Source: Deinococcus hopiensis KR-140 (lineage in GTDB: Bacteria > Deinococcota > Deinococci > Deinococcales > Deinococcaceae). Taken from it: a stretch of DNA of 64,000 nucleotides. A program made the translations under genes and the position numbers. The stretch's first letter is position 1; every line of letters begins with the position of its first letter. The DNA lies in contig NZ_FWWU01000009.1 in NCBI RefSeq assembly GCF_900176165.1, positions 1,862,501 to 1,926,500 of the forward strand, in the 5' to 3' direction. Below are positions 33,312-42,391 of the stretch, piece after piece. The notes under the pieces are model-generated. The model searched no databases. It was not told the origin of the DNA and saw only the letters and a program-made list of their open reading frames with translations.

Positions 33312-33365
33312 GGAGGAGCCCCCCTCGTTTCCCGGCCTGCGAGCGCGCCCTCAGGCCCGTTTCCT

Positions 33366-33419
33366 GTTGCACGTTCTGCAACGCAAACCTCGTGGCCCCC
33401 CTGTTGCAGAACGTGCAAC
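33366..33419. promoter_or_regulatory. Perfect 17-bp inverted repeat, possible operator
   Basis: GTTGCACGTTCTGCAAC (33366-33382) and its exact reverse complement (33403-33419) are separated by 20 bases. Each arm is itself a GTTGC/GCAAC dyad, so the site could bind two regulator dimers, or fold as RNA. It lies between the divergent genes at 33236 and 33592, the only such element seen in the window. Confidence 0.55.
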
Positions 33420-33580
33420 GGCAAGCACCTCCCCTCTCCCGCGAACGGCAGGGAAGGGAGCGCCGCGAAAACCTACGCTGACGGACGACCGTGAATTCAG
33501 AAGAGACAGCAACCATCGGGCGGCGCCGCGGAGGCAACAGGGCAGGAAGGGAGGCGGGGCGTCTGGAATGCGGCCTGGCG

Positions 33581-33586
33581 TACAAT
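33581..33586 (+). promoter_or_regulatory. Leaderless -10 element (TACAAT) for the large regulator
   Basis: TACAAT ends 5 bases before the ATG at 33592, slightly closer than at other leaderless genes here. Confidence 0.5.
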
Positions 33587-33591
33587 GACCC

Positions 33592-36500
33592 ATGTCCGAA
33601 CTGCTGCACCTCCGGCGACTGGTCGCGCGGGGCCGGGGAACCACGCTCGTCCTGTGCGGTCCGGCGGGCATCGGCAAAACGCACGCGGCGACGGCCCTGC
33701 TGGGCACGTTGCCCTGCCGCACGGTCCGGGTACCAGCCGACGCGGCGCTGGCCGCCCTGTTCCGCATGACGCCCACCTCTCCCCGGGAACCGGCGTGGGT
33801 GGCGGGCGTGCAGCGTCGTCTGGAAGCTGGAGACGGCGTGCCTCCCGCCCAGGCCGCGGCGGCGCTGCACGCCCGGCTGAAGCTGCACCTGCCTGCCGTG
33901 CTGGTGGCCGATCACCTGCACCGCTGCACGCCCGCCGGGCTGGACTTCTGGCAGGCCCTGGGCGAACTGGTGCGCGGCAGCAAGGGGCTGGGGCTGCTGG
34001 CACTCACGCGGACCCAGGCGCCCGAGGGCTGGACCGCCATAAATGTCGAACCGCTCTGTCCAGAAGAGAGCGCGGCGCTGGTGGGGAGCGCGCTGGGCAG
34101 CGACGCCCCCGGTCCCCTGCACGACTGGCTCTACGGGCGGGCGCAGGGACACCCGCTGTACACGCTGGAACTGCTGCGCCACCTTCAGCGGCAGGGCGCG
34201 GTGCAGGTACTGGAAGGCCGGGTTCGCTGGAAGACCCCCGAGCGCGAGAGCCTGCCGCCCACGCTCGAAGGCCTGGTCCGTTCGCTGCTGCCGCCCCAGC
34301 CTGGGAGAGCGTTGTGGCGGGCGCTGGCCGCCCTGCTGCTCACCGGTCGGGCGGGGGAGGAAGACGGCACGGCGGAACTCACCGCCCTGGGTCTGATCCG
34401 GAACGGGCAGCCCAGCCATCCGCTGTACGGCGACGCACTGCTGCCGCTGATTCCGCCGGGGGTCCTCTCGGAAACGCTGGAGCACGTGTCGCAGGCGGAC
34501 CGGCTAAACGATCCCCTGCGCGCCGCGAGGTTGCTGGACCGGGTGACGGTGCCGGACGAGGTGGCCCGGCGGATTCTGGAGGCGGCAGCCCGGCGGGCGG
34601 GAGAGCGGGGCGACTCCCGGCAGGCGGCGGAGCACTGGGAACGGCTGGCGCAGATCGCGCCACCCGCGGAAGCCTGGCCGGTCCTGTGGGCTGCGTCAAA
34701 GGAGCTGAGCGGCGGCGGCACGCTCTACGGCGAACGCAGCCGAGACCTGGCCCGGCGGTCTCTGGAACAGCGCCGGGCGGCGGGTGGCCCCGAGGTCACC
34801 CTGGACGAGTGGCGCTGGATGATGACGCTCCAGGCCGCCGTGGGCGCTTCCCCAGAGGAGCTGCTCGCCGAGGTGCCAGAGCGGTGGCACGCCGAACTGC
34901 GCGATCACGACCAGTTGGAGCGGGTCATCTTCGCCGACAAAGGGGACCACACCCAGGGCGTGGCGCTGTGGGAGGCCCTGCCACAGCGCCTGCAAGAGGC
35001 GGCAAACGGCAAGGTGCTGCTGAAGTACGGCACAGGCCTGTTTCTGCAACTCCGACTGGACGAGGCGGAGGTGGTGCTGAAGCGGGCACTGGAACGCATC
35101 GATACGCCTTACGACCGCTGCATCGCCCTGAACAACCTCGCGCTGGTTCCGCTGTACCGGGGCGAATTCCACGCGGCGCAGGCGCTGCTGGAAACCATGT
35201 ACCGGGAGGCACAGGGCAACCCCAACGCCGCGCAGCGGGCCGAGACAGGGTATCTGGCCCTCGGCAACCTGGCGATGGCCCTGGAGCGCACGGGGGAGGT
35301 TCGCCGCGCGTTGGAGACGGGGCGGCAGATTCTGGCGGAAAGTACGCGGTTCCTCAGCCCCAACAACCACTACCGAATCCTGAGCCAGGTGGGCCAGCAC
35401 CTCACGACCCTGGGCGAGTTCACGGCCGCCCAGGGCACGCTGATGGAAGCCCACGACCTGCACCCGTACGTCATGCAACCCTTCCGGCACGTCGTGCTGG
35501 TGGACCTGATCAACCTGTATTTCCTGTGGCAAACCGAGGCGTCTGTGCCCCTGCTGGCGCATTTCACCGCGCAGCTGGAAGAATTGATCCAGGGGGTGCC
35601 CGACGTGCAGGTGTTTCAGCCGCTGTGCGTGATTGCCCAGGGCCTGGCGGCCTCCGGCCAGCCCACCCTCGCCTCGGTCTATGCGGACCGGGCCGCCGCC
35701 ACCGCACAGGCGCTGAATATGACCCAGGGCTTTCCCCTGGTGGCCTGGGTCCGGAGTCTGATTCACGCCGAGGAGGGCGCCGGACCCGCCGCCGCACAGG
35801 TGGCCCGCGAAGCGCAGCGTCTGGCTGCCGAAAGCGGAGACACCTACAAGGCCGAGGAGTACGCGCTGTGGGCCGCCCTCTTCGCGCGCGACGGGGCGGA
35901 ATTGGAGGCGGTTGCCGGGCGGTTGGCGGAGCGGGAATACCACGGCGTCGTCCACGCTGTCCGTTCACGCTGGCAGGCGGAGCGGGCCGCGTCCACCGTT
36001 CCCGACGCTCAAACGTGGGCTTCCCTGCAGGTGCTGGGAGACGTGCGCGTCTGGACCGCGAGCGGACAGCCTTACACCTCCCGCCCGGGGCGCGCGCTGC
36101 TCGCGCTGCTGCTGTGTGCGCGCCTGACAGGCGAGGACGGCCTGAGCCAGACGGACGTGCTGGAGGCGCTGTTTCCGGAGCGCGAAGAGGCGGCGGCGCG
36201 TCAGGCACTGCGGCGGTTGCTCACCCGCCTGCGCTCGGCGCTGGGACCCGGGAGCGTTGTCACGTCGGGCGACCGGCTTCTGCTGGGCCACGTGCAGAGC
36301 GACGCCGAGCTGTTCTTGCAGACTGGAGACCCCGGCCTCTGGCGCGGCCCCTTCCTGGGCGACGAGCCGCCGGGCGAGCACACGGAGGCCGCCCACGCCC
36401 TGCTGCTGACCCGGCTGGAGGGCCTGACCGAAGCCAGCCTGGAGACTGCGCCGGAAACCGCCGAACGGCTGGCCGCACTGCTGTGCCGCTGGGAACCCTA

Positions 36501-37026
36501 CGAAACGCGGCTGCTCGCGCTGCTGCTGCGGGCCCACGACGCCGCGGGGCACCCGAGGCAGGCGGGAGCTGCCTACCGCCGCGCCTGGAACAGCTTCGCG
36601 GAGGTGGGGCAGGTTCTTCCACCAAGCTGGCAGGCCTTTCTGGCCGAGCACGCGGCGCGCACAGCCACCCCTGCCCTCGTGGCGCTGTCGGGCGGTGCGG
36701 CCGGCGGCACCGTCTCGGCCGCGCGTCAGGCCCGCGCCCTGCAGGTCCACCGCTCCACGGTGCTGCGCTGGCAAAAGGGCGAGACCCGGCGACCCGGTCA
36801 ACCCGGACGGCCTGGCCGCCTTCCGGCGGAAGCGCTGGAGCGGCTGCGGCAGGTGCTGGGGCGACCGCCGCAGGACGCCGGCGTGGAAGCCGGGGCGTGG
36901 TCCCTGGCCCACATCGCCGATTACGTGGAGGCGCAATACGGGGTGCGCCTGAGCCGCGCGCAACTGTCGCGCCTGCTGCGCCGGGAGCCAGGAGCGGTGG
37001 CGGAAGCACGCGCCCTCAACGGTTGA
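33592..37026 (+). CDS. ATPase/TPR/SARP-like (BTAD) regulator with C-terminal transposase-type HTH
   Basis: Protein of 1144 residues. An N-terminal P-loop ATPase has Walker A GPAGIGKT (23-30), as in LuxR-type LAL and MalT-like regulators. A long helical, TPR-like middle spans about 300-800. At about 812-905 a winged-helix region begins (LQVLGDVRVWTASGQPYTSR, LLALLL), then a bacterial transcriptional activation (BTAD) domain to about 1015 (DVLEALFPEREEAAARQALR). About 1030-1144 is different: VHRSTVLRWQKGE, a Pro/Gly/Arg linker, then AHIADYVEAQYGVRLSRAQL and SRLLRREP, resembling the helix-turn-helix of IS630-type transposases (HTH_29/HTH_33). Another overlapping plus-frame is also open here but lacks these motifs. 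Likely an ATP-controlled transcription regulator; target unknown. Confidence 0.85.
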   Translation: MSELLHLRRLVARGRGTTLVLCGPAGIGKTHAATALLGTLPCRTVRVPADAALAALFRMTPTSPREPAWVAGVQRRLEAGDGVPPAQAAAALHARLKLHLPAVLVADHLHRCTPAGLDFWQALGELVRGSKGLGLLALTRTQAPEGWTAINVEPLCPEESAALVGSALGSDAPGPLHDWLYGRAQGHPLYTLELLRHLQRQGAVQVLEGRVRWKTPERESLPPTLEGLVRSLLPPQPGRALWRALAALLLTGRAGEEDGTAELTALGLIRNGQPSHPLYGDALLPLIPPGVLSETLEHVSQADRLNDPLRAARLLDRVTVPDEVARRILEAAARRAGERGDSRQAAEHWERLAQIAPPAEAWPVLWAASKELSGGGTLYGERSRDLARRSLEQRRAAGGPEVTLDEWRWMMTLQAAVGASPEELLAEVPERWHAELRDHDQLERVIFADKGDHTQGVALWEALPQRLQEAANGKVLLKYGTGLFLQLRLDEAEVVLKRALERIDTPYDRCIALNNLALVPLYRGEFHAAQALLETMYREAQGNPNAAQRAETGYLALGNLAMALERTGEVRRALETGRQILAESTRFLSPNNHYRILSQVGQHLTTLGEFTAAQGTLMEAHDLHPYVMQPFRHVVLVDLINLYFLWQTEASVPLLAHFTAQLEELIQGVPDVQVFQPLCVIAQGLAASGQPTLASVYADRAAATAQALNMTQGFPLVAWVRSLIHAEEGAGPAAAQVAREAQRLAAESGDTYKAEEYALWAALFARDGAELEAVAGRLAEREYHGVVHAVRSRWQAERAASTVPDAQTWASLQVLGDVRVWTASGQPYTSRPGRALLALLLCARLTGEDGLSQTDVLEALFPEREEAAARQALRRLLTRLRSALGPGSVVTSGDRLLLGHVQSDAELFLQTGDPGLWRGPFLGDEPPGEHTEAAHALLLTRLEGLTEASLETAPETAERLAALLCRWEPYETRLLALLLRAHDAAGHPRQAGAAYRRAWNSFAEVGQVLPPSWQAFLAEHAARTATPALVALSGGAAGGTVSAARQARALQVHRSTVLRWQKGETRRPGQPGRPGRLPAEALERLRQVLGRPPQDAGVEAGAWSLAHIADYVEAQYGVRLSRAQLSRLLRREPGAVAEARALNG

Positions 37027-37954
37027 AGGGCTGCTCGTTGACCAGGTGAAAGGGTGGAGGTTTGGGCAGCGCGGTGGCCTTCCTGCCCGCGCTCGGCCTG
37101 CAGGCTCTTCACGGCGCCTCTTGGCCGCCAGCCCACCCCGGCGAGCAGCAGCACGGTCAGGATCCAGGCCGTCGCCGCGCTCAGGCCCGGCCGGGGCGGC
37201 AGTTTCTGAGCCGGGGCGGCGCAACCACGCAGGAAAGCCCCAGGCCGGGCCTGAGCGCCAGCCAGCAGCGCGAGCGACGCGAGCAGCAAGTGGGCGCTAA
37301 ACAGCTTCACAGGCACGTCGTAAAAGAGGTTCAGGGCGAACACGTTGGTCATGGTGACGGCGGCGATCAGCGCGCCCAGCGTCACCGTCCGGCGGTGCAG
37401 CAGCGCGGGCAAGGCCTCGGCCACACCGCCACGATCTGGTGGCCGGGACTGGCCGCCATCAAGCGCCACAGCAGGCCAATTGGGCTGGAATTGCCGTAGG
37501 GCGTTTCGAGTTGACGGGAGGAGAGCAGACCAAACTGCCCGAAATTGAATTTCGCCGGACCGGACACCGTCAGCCAACAGACCAGCGCGGTTCGCAGGCC
37601 ACGGCTCGGCAGGTCCAGGTGGAGGCGGTGCGGGATGCGGCTGCGTTGTCAGGCGGTCCACAGCGTTCCGCCGGTCAGGGACGCCAGCAGCGCAAAGGCC
37701 CAGTTGAAGGAGGTGTCGCCGCTGCCCGTCATGGTGTAGGGCAGCAGGGATGAGCCGAACAGCAGGCGGTACGGGGGGTCAGCGGCGGCAAAGCGCTGTT
37801 CGTCCAGGCTGGACCCCAGCAGGGGTTGCCCACCGATCAGGAAGTACAGCCCCAGGTACAGGGTGCCGAAATTGAGCAGCCATCATCTGCGCCACAGGGA
37901 CCGAGCGACAGGGGTGGGGGCAGCTTCCGTGACCGAAGGAGGCCGAATCGTCAC
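37016..37954 (-). pseudogene. Decayed DoxX-type membrane protein gene
   Basis: Minus-strand pieces in order. A GTG-initiated start TIRPPSVTEAAPTPVARSLW is interrupted by an in-frame TGA. Then LNFGTLYLGLYFLIGG, PYTMTGSGDTSFNWAFALLA, a second stop, FNFGQFGLL, PYGNSSPIGLLWRLMAASPG, then in another frame RTVTLGALIAAVTMTNVFAL, FYDVPVKLFSAHLLLASLAL, and finally LPKPPPFHLVNEQPFNR before a stop at 37016-37018. These match the DoxX-like family whose intact members contain TGSGD, PYGDSSPMGLLW, DVPVKLFSLHLLL and a terminal FHWINEYPFNR. Two stops, at least two frameshifts and an apparent internal deletion make it non-functional. Its end overlaps the 3' end of the regulator gene. Confidence 0.7.
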
Positions 37955-38124
37955 GCCCGCCACTGTGCTGCAGCTTCCCGGTCGGCGAAGCCGCAAGTGA
38001 GGCCCCAGGACTTCAAGAAAGAGGCCCGGCTCCCTCTCATCCCGGGTGCTCTGCTATCCTGTAGCGCCCTGCCGCACCGCCCCTCCCCCACGGACTGCTG
38101 AGAGCGGTGCACGGCTCCATCCCT

Positions 38125-38484
38125 ATGCCCCAGCCCTCCCTGCCCCGTTCCCCCGCCCTGTCCCTGTGGCGGGCGCGGCTGCTGGCGTGGCCGGGGACCT
38201 TGATGCTGTTGTCGGTCCTGGCCGTACTGCTGGGCCAACAGCTCCACCTGGGCGACGGGGTGGGCCCCCGCATCACGGCGGGCAGCGTCGCCCCAGCCCT
38301 GCCCGAGGTACGCCCCACGCCGCAGCCCTTGCCGGGACCTGGCCTACTGGCTGGCACACCGCCCGAACCCCTGCGCCTGCCCCGCCTCCACACCGAGCCG
38401 AAAGCGGGGCAGGTCCTGTGGACCGCGCCCCACCTTCCCCGTACCCTGGCCCTCCTGGGCAGGCGGCAGACCGACGGTGGCTGA
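38125..38484 (+). CDS. Possible small membrane protein upstream of secDF
   Basis: Frame of 119 residues: a basic start, one hydrophobic segment (LLAWPGTLMLLSVLAVLLG), then a Pro-rich tail (PALPEVRPTPQPLPGPGLLA) ending 54 bases before secDF. A GTG at 38107 is an alternative start. No family recognised and no clear ribosome site, so it may be a lineage-specific protein or a chance frame. Confidence 0.45.
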   Translation: MPQPSLPRSPALSLWRARLLAWPGTLMLLSVLAVLLGQQLHLGDGVGPRITAGSVAPALPEVRPTPQPLPGPGLLAGTPPEPLRLPRLHTEPKAGQVLWTAPHLPRTLALLGRRQTDGG

Positions 38485-38538
38485 GGCGTCAACGCGCTGC
38501 CCCCTGCCCTCCGCCTTCTGCTTCCTTGGAGTTCATCT

Positions 38539-40833
38539 GTGACGCACAACAACCCCAACCGCAACAACCGAAACCGCCGTCCGCCTCCCCGGCGCGCGGC
38601 CCCGGCGAGCCAGCCCCAGGCCTGGACGGGCCTGCTGCTGCTGCTCGCGCTGCTTGCCAGCCTGCTGTATGTGTGGCGCCCCTGGGAACACCGGGACAAC
38701 CCGTGGACGCTGTGGAGCGACAAGTACCAGTTCATGACGCTGGGCCTGGACCTCAAGGGCGGTCTGCGCGTGGAACTTGCGCCCGAGAGCGGCAAGGCCA
38801 CCGGCGACGAACTCGAGCGCGTCAAGACCGTGATTGAGAACCGGATCAACGCCCTCGGCGTGGCTGAGCCCACCGTCACCGTGGTGGGTGGCCGCCGCGT
38901 GGTGGTGGAGATTCCCGGCGCGACGCCCGCGGTGCAAAAGCGGGCGCTCGACATTATCGGGCAGACAGCACGCCTGGAATTCCGCATCGTGAATCAGAGC
39001 GCGAAGCCCGATCCGCAGCTGGCGCAGCAGAACAAGCGCTCGGGTGGCTACAAGCTCTCGGACCTCGGCCCGGTGGAAGCCACCGGCGAGGTTATTCAGA
39101 ACGCGCAGGCCGCGCTCGACCCCAATGGACGCGGTTGGGTGGTGACCTTCCAGAACACGGACAAGGGCTCCAAGACCTTCGGCGACTTTACCGGCAAGAG
39201 CGTGGGCCGCCTGATGGCCGTGGTGCTCGACGATCAGATCCAGTCGGTGGCGACGATCCAGCAACGCCTCTTCCGTGACGTACAGATCACCGGTTCCTTT
39301 GACTCGGAGGAAGCCAGCCAGCTGGCCCTGGTGCTGAAGTCCGGCGCGCTGCCCATCAAGATCAAGACCGAGGCGCAGCAGTCCATCGGGCCGACGCTGG
39401 GTGCCGACGCCATTCGCAGCGGCGCGGTTGCCGCCCTGGTGGGCATCGGGCTGGTCTTCGGCATGCTGTTCCTGTACTACGGCTTCTGGTTTGGCCTGGT
39501 GGCCGCGCTGGGGCTGCTGTTTTCCATCATTATCATCATGGGCATGCTGGGCGGCTTCGGAGCCACCCTGACGCTCCCAGGCATCGCGGGCCTGGTCTTG
39601 ACCATCGGCGCGGCCATCGACGGCAACGTGATTTCCTTCGAGCGCATCAAGGAGGAGATGAAGCGCGGCAAGGGCATGCGGGGTGCAATTGGCGCAGGCT
39701 ACGAGCACTCCACCGCCGCCATTCTGGACGTGAACGCCTCGCACTTGCTCTCGGCGCTGGCGCTGTACAACTACTCCACCGGCCCTGTGAAGGGCTTTGC
39801 CGTCACGCTGATTATCGGTGTGTTGGCCTCCACCTTCTCAAACCTCGTGTTTGCCAAGTGGGGCCTGCAGTGGCTCGCCAAACTGCGCCCGAATGCCAGC
39901 GCGCCCACCCGCATCGGCAAGACGAACCTCAACTTCATGAAGGCCGCGCCCATCGTCACCACCACCAGCGTGCTGCTCGCGCTGATTGGAGCGGGGATCG
40001 TGGGCACGCACGGCCTGAACTACGGGGTGGACTTCAAGTCGGGCACCACCCTCACGGTCCGCACCGCCACCGACACCACGCCCGAGCAGATGCGCGCCGC
40101 CGTGACGGGCGCGGGCGTGACCCACGTCACGGCGCAGAGCGCCACCATCCAGCGCAACGTGACGCCAGGTCAGAGCGGCAGCCAGTACACCGTGAAGGTG
40201 CCGGAACTGAGCCGCACCGACACCGAGCAGCTCAGCGCGGCCATTGCCAAAGTCCCCGGGGCTGAGGTGCAGTCCTCGGAAACCGTCGGTCCCGCCGTCG
40301 GGCGTGAGCTGACCGACAAGACCATCAAGGCCGTGGTGCTGGGTCTGGCGCTGATCCTGATCTACGTGGGATTCCGTTTCGACTTCATCATGGGCCTGGG
40401 GTCCATCCTGGCCGCCATTCACGACGTGGCCATCGCCATGGGCCTCTTTAGCCTGCTGGGCCTGGAGTTCACGGTGGCGACGGTGGCGGCGCTGCTCACA
40501 TTGATTGGCTACTCGCTCAACGACTCCATCATCGTCTCAGACCGCATCCGCGAGAACCTGCGGGAAATGCGTGGGCGGCCCTACCGCGAAATCGTGAACA
40601 CGTCCATCAACCAGACGCTCTCGCGCACAGTGATGACTTCCGTGAGCACCATGCTGCCGCTGCTGAGCCTGCTGATTTTCGGCGGCCCGGTGCTGCGCGA
40701 CTTCTCGCTGATTCTGCTGATCGGCATCCTGGTAGGCACCTACTCCTCGATCTACATCGTCGCGCCAATGGTGGTGTACCTGGAGGAATGGCAGGCCAAG
40801 CGGCGGGGGACGGCGGGGGCGGTCAAGGCGTAG
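38539..40833 (+). CDS. secDF: Fused Sec translocon accessory protein SecDF
   Basis: Single 764-residue polypeptide joining SecD and SecF, which use the proton gradient to complete protein export through SecYEG. The SecD half has an N-terminal helix, FMTLGLDLKGGLRVELAPES (the conserved D-L-K-G-G motif), the periplasmic P1 domain (VKTVIENRINALGVAEPTVT, VVVEIPGA) and helices with AAIDGNVISFERIKEE. The SecF half (from about 450) has YGVDFKSGTTLTVR and the final helices with SLNDSIIVSDRIREN. The GTG start follows GGAG at 7 bases. Fusion of SecD and SecF occurs in several phyla, including Deinococcus. Confidence 0.96.
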   Translation: MTHNNPNRNNRNRRPPPRRAAPASQPQAWTGLLLLLALLASLLYVWRPWEHRDNPWTLWSDKYQFMTLGLDLKGGLRVELAPESGKATGDELERVKTVIENRINALGVAEPTVTVVGGRRVVVEIPGATPAVQKRALDIIGQTARLEFRIVNQSAKPDPQLAQQNKRSGGYKLSDLGPVEATGEVIQNAQAALDPNGRGWVVTFQNTDKGSKTFGDFTGKSVGRLMAVVLDDQIQSVATIQQRLFRDVQITGSFDSEEASQLALVLKSGALPIKIKTEAQQSIGPTLGADAIRSGAVAALVGIGLVFGMLFLYYGFWFGLVAALGLLFSIIIIMGMLGGFGATLTLPGIAGLVLTIGAAIDGNVISFERIKEEMKRGKGMRGAIGAGYEHSTAAILDVNASHLLSALALYNYSTGPVKGFAVTLIIGVLASTFSNLVFAKWGLQWLAKLRPNASAPTRIGKTNLNFMKAAPIVTTTSVLLALIGAGIVGTHGLNYGVDFKSGTTLTVRTATDTTPEQMRAAVTGAGVTHVTAQSATIQRNVTPGQSGSQYTVKVPELSRTDTEQLSAAIAKVPGAEVQSSETVGPAVGRELTDKTIKAVVLGLALILIYVGFRFDFIMGLGSILAAIHDVAIAMGLFSLLGLEFTVATVAALLTLIGYSLNDSIIVSDRIRENLREMRGRPYREIVNTSINQTLSRTVMTSVSTMLPLLSLLIFGGPVLRDFSLILLIGILVGTYSSIYIVAPMVVYLEEWQAKRRGTAGAVKA

Positions 40834-40880
40834 GAACCAGCGTCCACCGGCCAATCGCCCAAAAAAACCAGTTTCTTTTT

Positions 40881-40932
40881 GACCCTCTCCCCCCGTGGGA
40901 GAGGGACTTGCTTGGCCAGGGGTGAGGGGGCC
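40881..40932. repeat. Palindromic CCCTCTCCC/GGGAGAGGG element
   Basis: CCCTCTCCC and GGGAGAGGG form a stem at 40883-40906, followed by GGTGAGGGGG. It resembles the larger element at 58537-58650 and common intergenic palindromes of high-G+C bacteria. Confidence 0.55.
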
Positions 40933-41102
40933 CGCGGTGGGTAACATCAGCCAAGGAGAAGGGGACCCTGACACAGACCATCTCAAGTGAAGGGAAAAGC
41001 CCAGGGCTGATAGGGACTGGGGTTCATCCGTGATGAGACAGTGGGCCAACCCGAGCGGACGTGCAACGCTGCGCCGCAGAGCGAGCAGGAAAAGCGGTGA
41101 CG

Positions 41103-41162
41103 GAGAGGCGTGGAAGCGCCGGAGCCGAGGGGATGGAACGGATGATGCGGAAACCGTATGAC
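41103..41162. repeat. Dispersed repeat A, copy 2
   Basis: Matches 13641-13706 over about 60 bases (GAGAGGCGTGGA, GGAACGGATGAT, AAACCGTATGAC), with a few substitutions and short indels. It abuts the stop codon of the minus-strand gene at 41163. Confidence 0.7.
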
Positions 41163-41735
41163 TCAAGATTGGGATGAGGGGGGCTGCTCTGCGTGCCGCA
41201 CCTGCATCTCCGCGTTAAAGGCCGCCGAGCCGCCGCGCGGGACGCTGAGGGTCTGCCAGTTCTCGCCGCGCAGGGTCTTGGCGAGCAGCACGAGTTGGTA
41301 GACGTGACCACTGTAGTGGGCCACCTGGCGCTGAATGGCCGCGAGGACCGTGTGCGTCTCGTGCCGGATGGTCAGGGTGCGCGTCAGGTCCTCGGGGTTC
41401 AGGGCGTCGAGCGCGGCCAGGAATGTGCTCCAGCCCTCCTGCCAGCGGGCGAGCAGGGCCCCTCCAGAAAGCCCGCCTTCCTCGAACTCGGCGTCGCGGT
41501 TGCGGCCCGGGGCCTCGCCGTCCACGCCTTCGCGGTAGCCGCCCCGCAGCGCTCCCCATCGCGACTCCATGTTTCCGGCCAGGTGCTGTACGAGGACAGC
41601 CGCCGAGTTCCCGCCGGGCGAGAGGACGCGGTGCCAGTCCTCGCTGTGCAACTGCGTGAGCGCGCCCTCGCCCAGGCGCTTGACCCCACACATCCGCTCG
41701 CGGGTGTCGGTGAGGTAGAGGTCTCCCAGGATCAT
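41163..41735 (-). CDS. DUF1572 / DinB-superfamily protein
   Basis: Protein of 190 residues with the four-helix DinB-like fold pattern. Landmarks are GNSAAVLVQHLAGNMESRWG, EAPGRNRDAEFEEGG, LTRTLTIRHETHTVLAAIQR and QVAHYSGHVYQLVLLAKTL. The conserved histidines of the metal-binding triad are the one in QHLAGN and those in VAHYSGH. Members may be thiol-dependent metal enzymes or S-transferases; the reaction is unknown. The frame continues upstream, but TACGCT ends 6 bases before the ATG at 41735. Confidence 0.85.
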   Translation of the reverse strand: MILGDLYLTDTRERMCGVKRLGEGALTQLHSEDWHRVLSPGGNSAAVLVQHLAGNMESRWGALRGGYREGVDGEAPGRNRDAEFEEGGLSGGALLARWQEGWSTFLAALDALNPEDLTRTLTIRHETHTVLAAIQRQVAHYSGHVYQLVLLAKTLRGENWQTLSVPRGGSAAFNAEMQVRHAEQPPSSQS

Positions 41736-41741
41736 GGCGTG

Positions 41742-41747
41742 AGCGTA
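41742..41747 (-). promoter_or_regulatory. Leaderless -10 element (TACGCT) for the DUF1572 gene
   Basis: TACGCT on the minus strand ends 6 bases before the ATG at 41735. Confidence 0.5.
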
Positions 41748-41749
41748 CC

Positions 41750-42227
41750 CTAACGGAGAGAGCGGCACAACGCGCTCCCCGTCAGCAGCGCTGCGCCGCC
41801 GCACCTCGCTCCGGTCCACTTCTCCCTCCTTGAACCGGTGGGCCACGGAAGCGTTCGCTTCCGGTCACCGCTGAACCCACCGCACCCGTCCTGGGACAGC
41901 GGCTTCGACCCTGCTGATCCTGCGACGTGAACTGCTGGGGAACGGGCCCGTTCAGCTTCAGGAACTGCGTCTGCCCGGTCCCATGACGCCGGACGGGTCA
42001 CAGAGCGCCCTGGGTCACACCCCCGTCGGCGGGAAGGCGGTGCGCCAGAGCGCGACCGGGTTGCCCGAGTCCCACGCTGCGCCGGAAGACGACCGCGGGA
42101 AGAGGGGGGGAGGTACGCGCTGTGGCACGAGGCCCATGCCCGGGGCGAGGCCGGTGACTTCGCCCTGTCTGCCGCCGAGGCCGTGCAGGCGCTGGAGGAC
42201 ACGGCGAGCGAACCCTAGCGCATTTGT
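41750..42227 (+). other. Gap with a possible gene remnant
   Basis: The plus strand carries protein-like fragments in different frames: LLILRRELLGNGPVQLQELR (around 41920-41970) and, at the end, RYALWHEAHARGEAGDFALS followed by AAEAVQALEDTASEP and a stop near 42219. They look like the start and end of one decayed gene, but no family was recognised. Confidence 0.35.
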
Positions 42228-42333
42228 CCGAATGGGGCGCGGTGGGTGGAAGGGCAGCCCTCACGGCGCCCCTTTCTCCCCCATGCGCATTCCGGTTCGC
42301 TCGCCGGGCCCGGTCAAAAAGAAGCCCGCACGT
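42228..42333 (+). repeat. Dispersed repeat B, copy 1
   Basis: About 105 bases nearly identical to 43988-44083, including GGGCAGCCCTCACGGCGCCC, TCTCCCCCATGCGCATT and GTCAAAAAGAAGCCC. Copy 1 has 6 extra bases near the middle. The copies are direct repeats flanking the two genes between them. Confidence 0.85.
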
Positions 42334-42391
42334 TGACCCATGTGCTCAGCGCCGTACGCTTTCGGCAAGAGCAACTGGAAGTAACGGTCAC

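Larger units (their letters stand above)
40834..41162. other. Gap holding repeat elements, no gene
   Basis: Contains a palindromic element (40881-40932), then unassigned sequence, then repeat A copy 2 (41103-41162). No frame with coding character was found. Confidence 0.6.

Noticed and set aside
33585..37049. 1154-residue plus-strand frame overlapping the large regulator
   Set aside because: Rich in Gly, Arg and Pro, with no domain pattern. The alternative frame at 33592 carries Walker A, BTAD and helix-turn-helix motifs.
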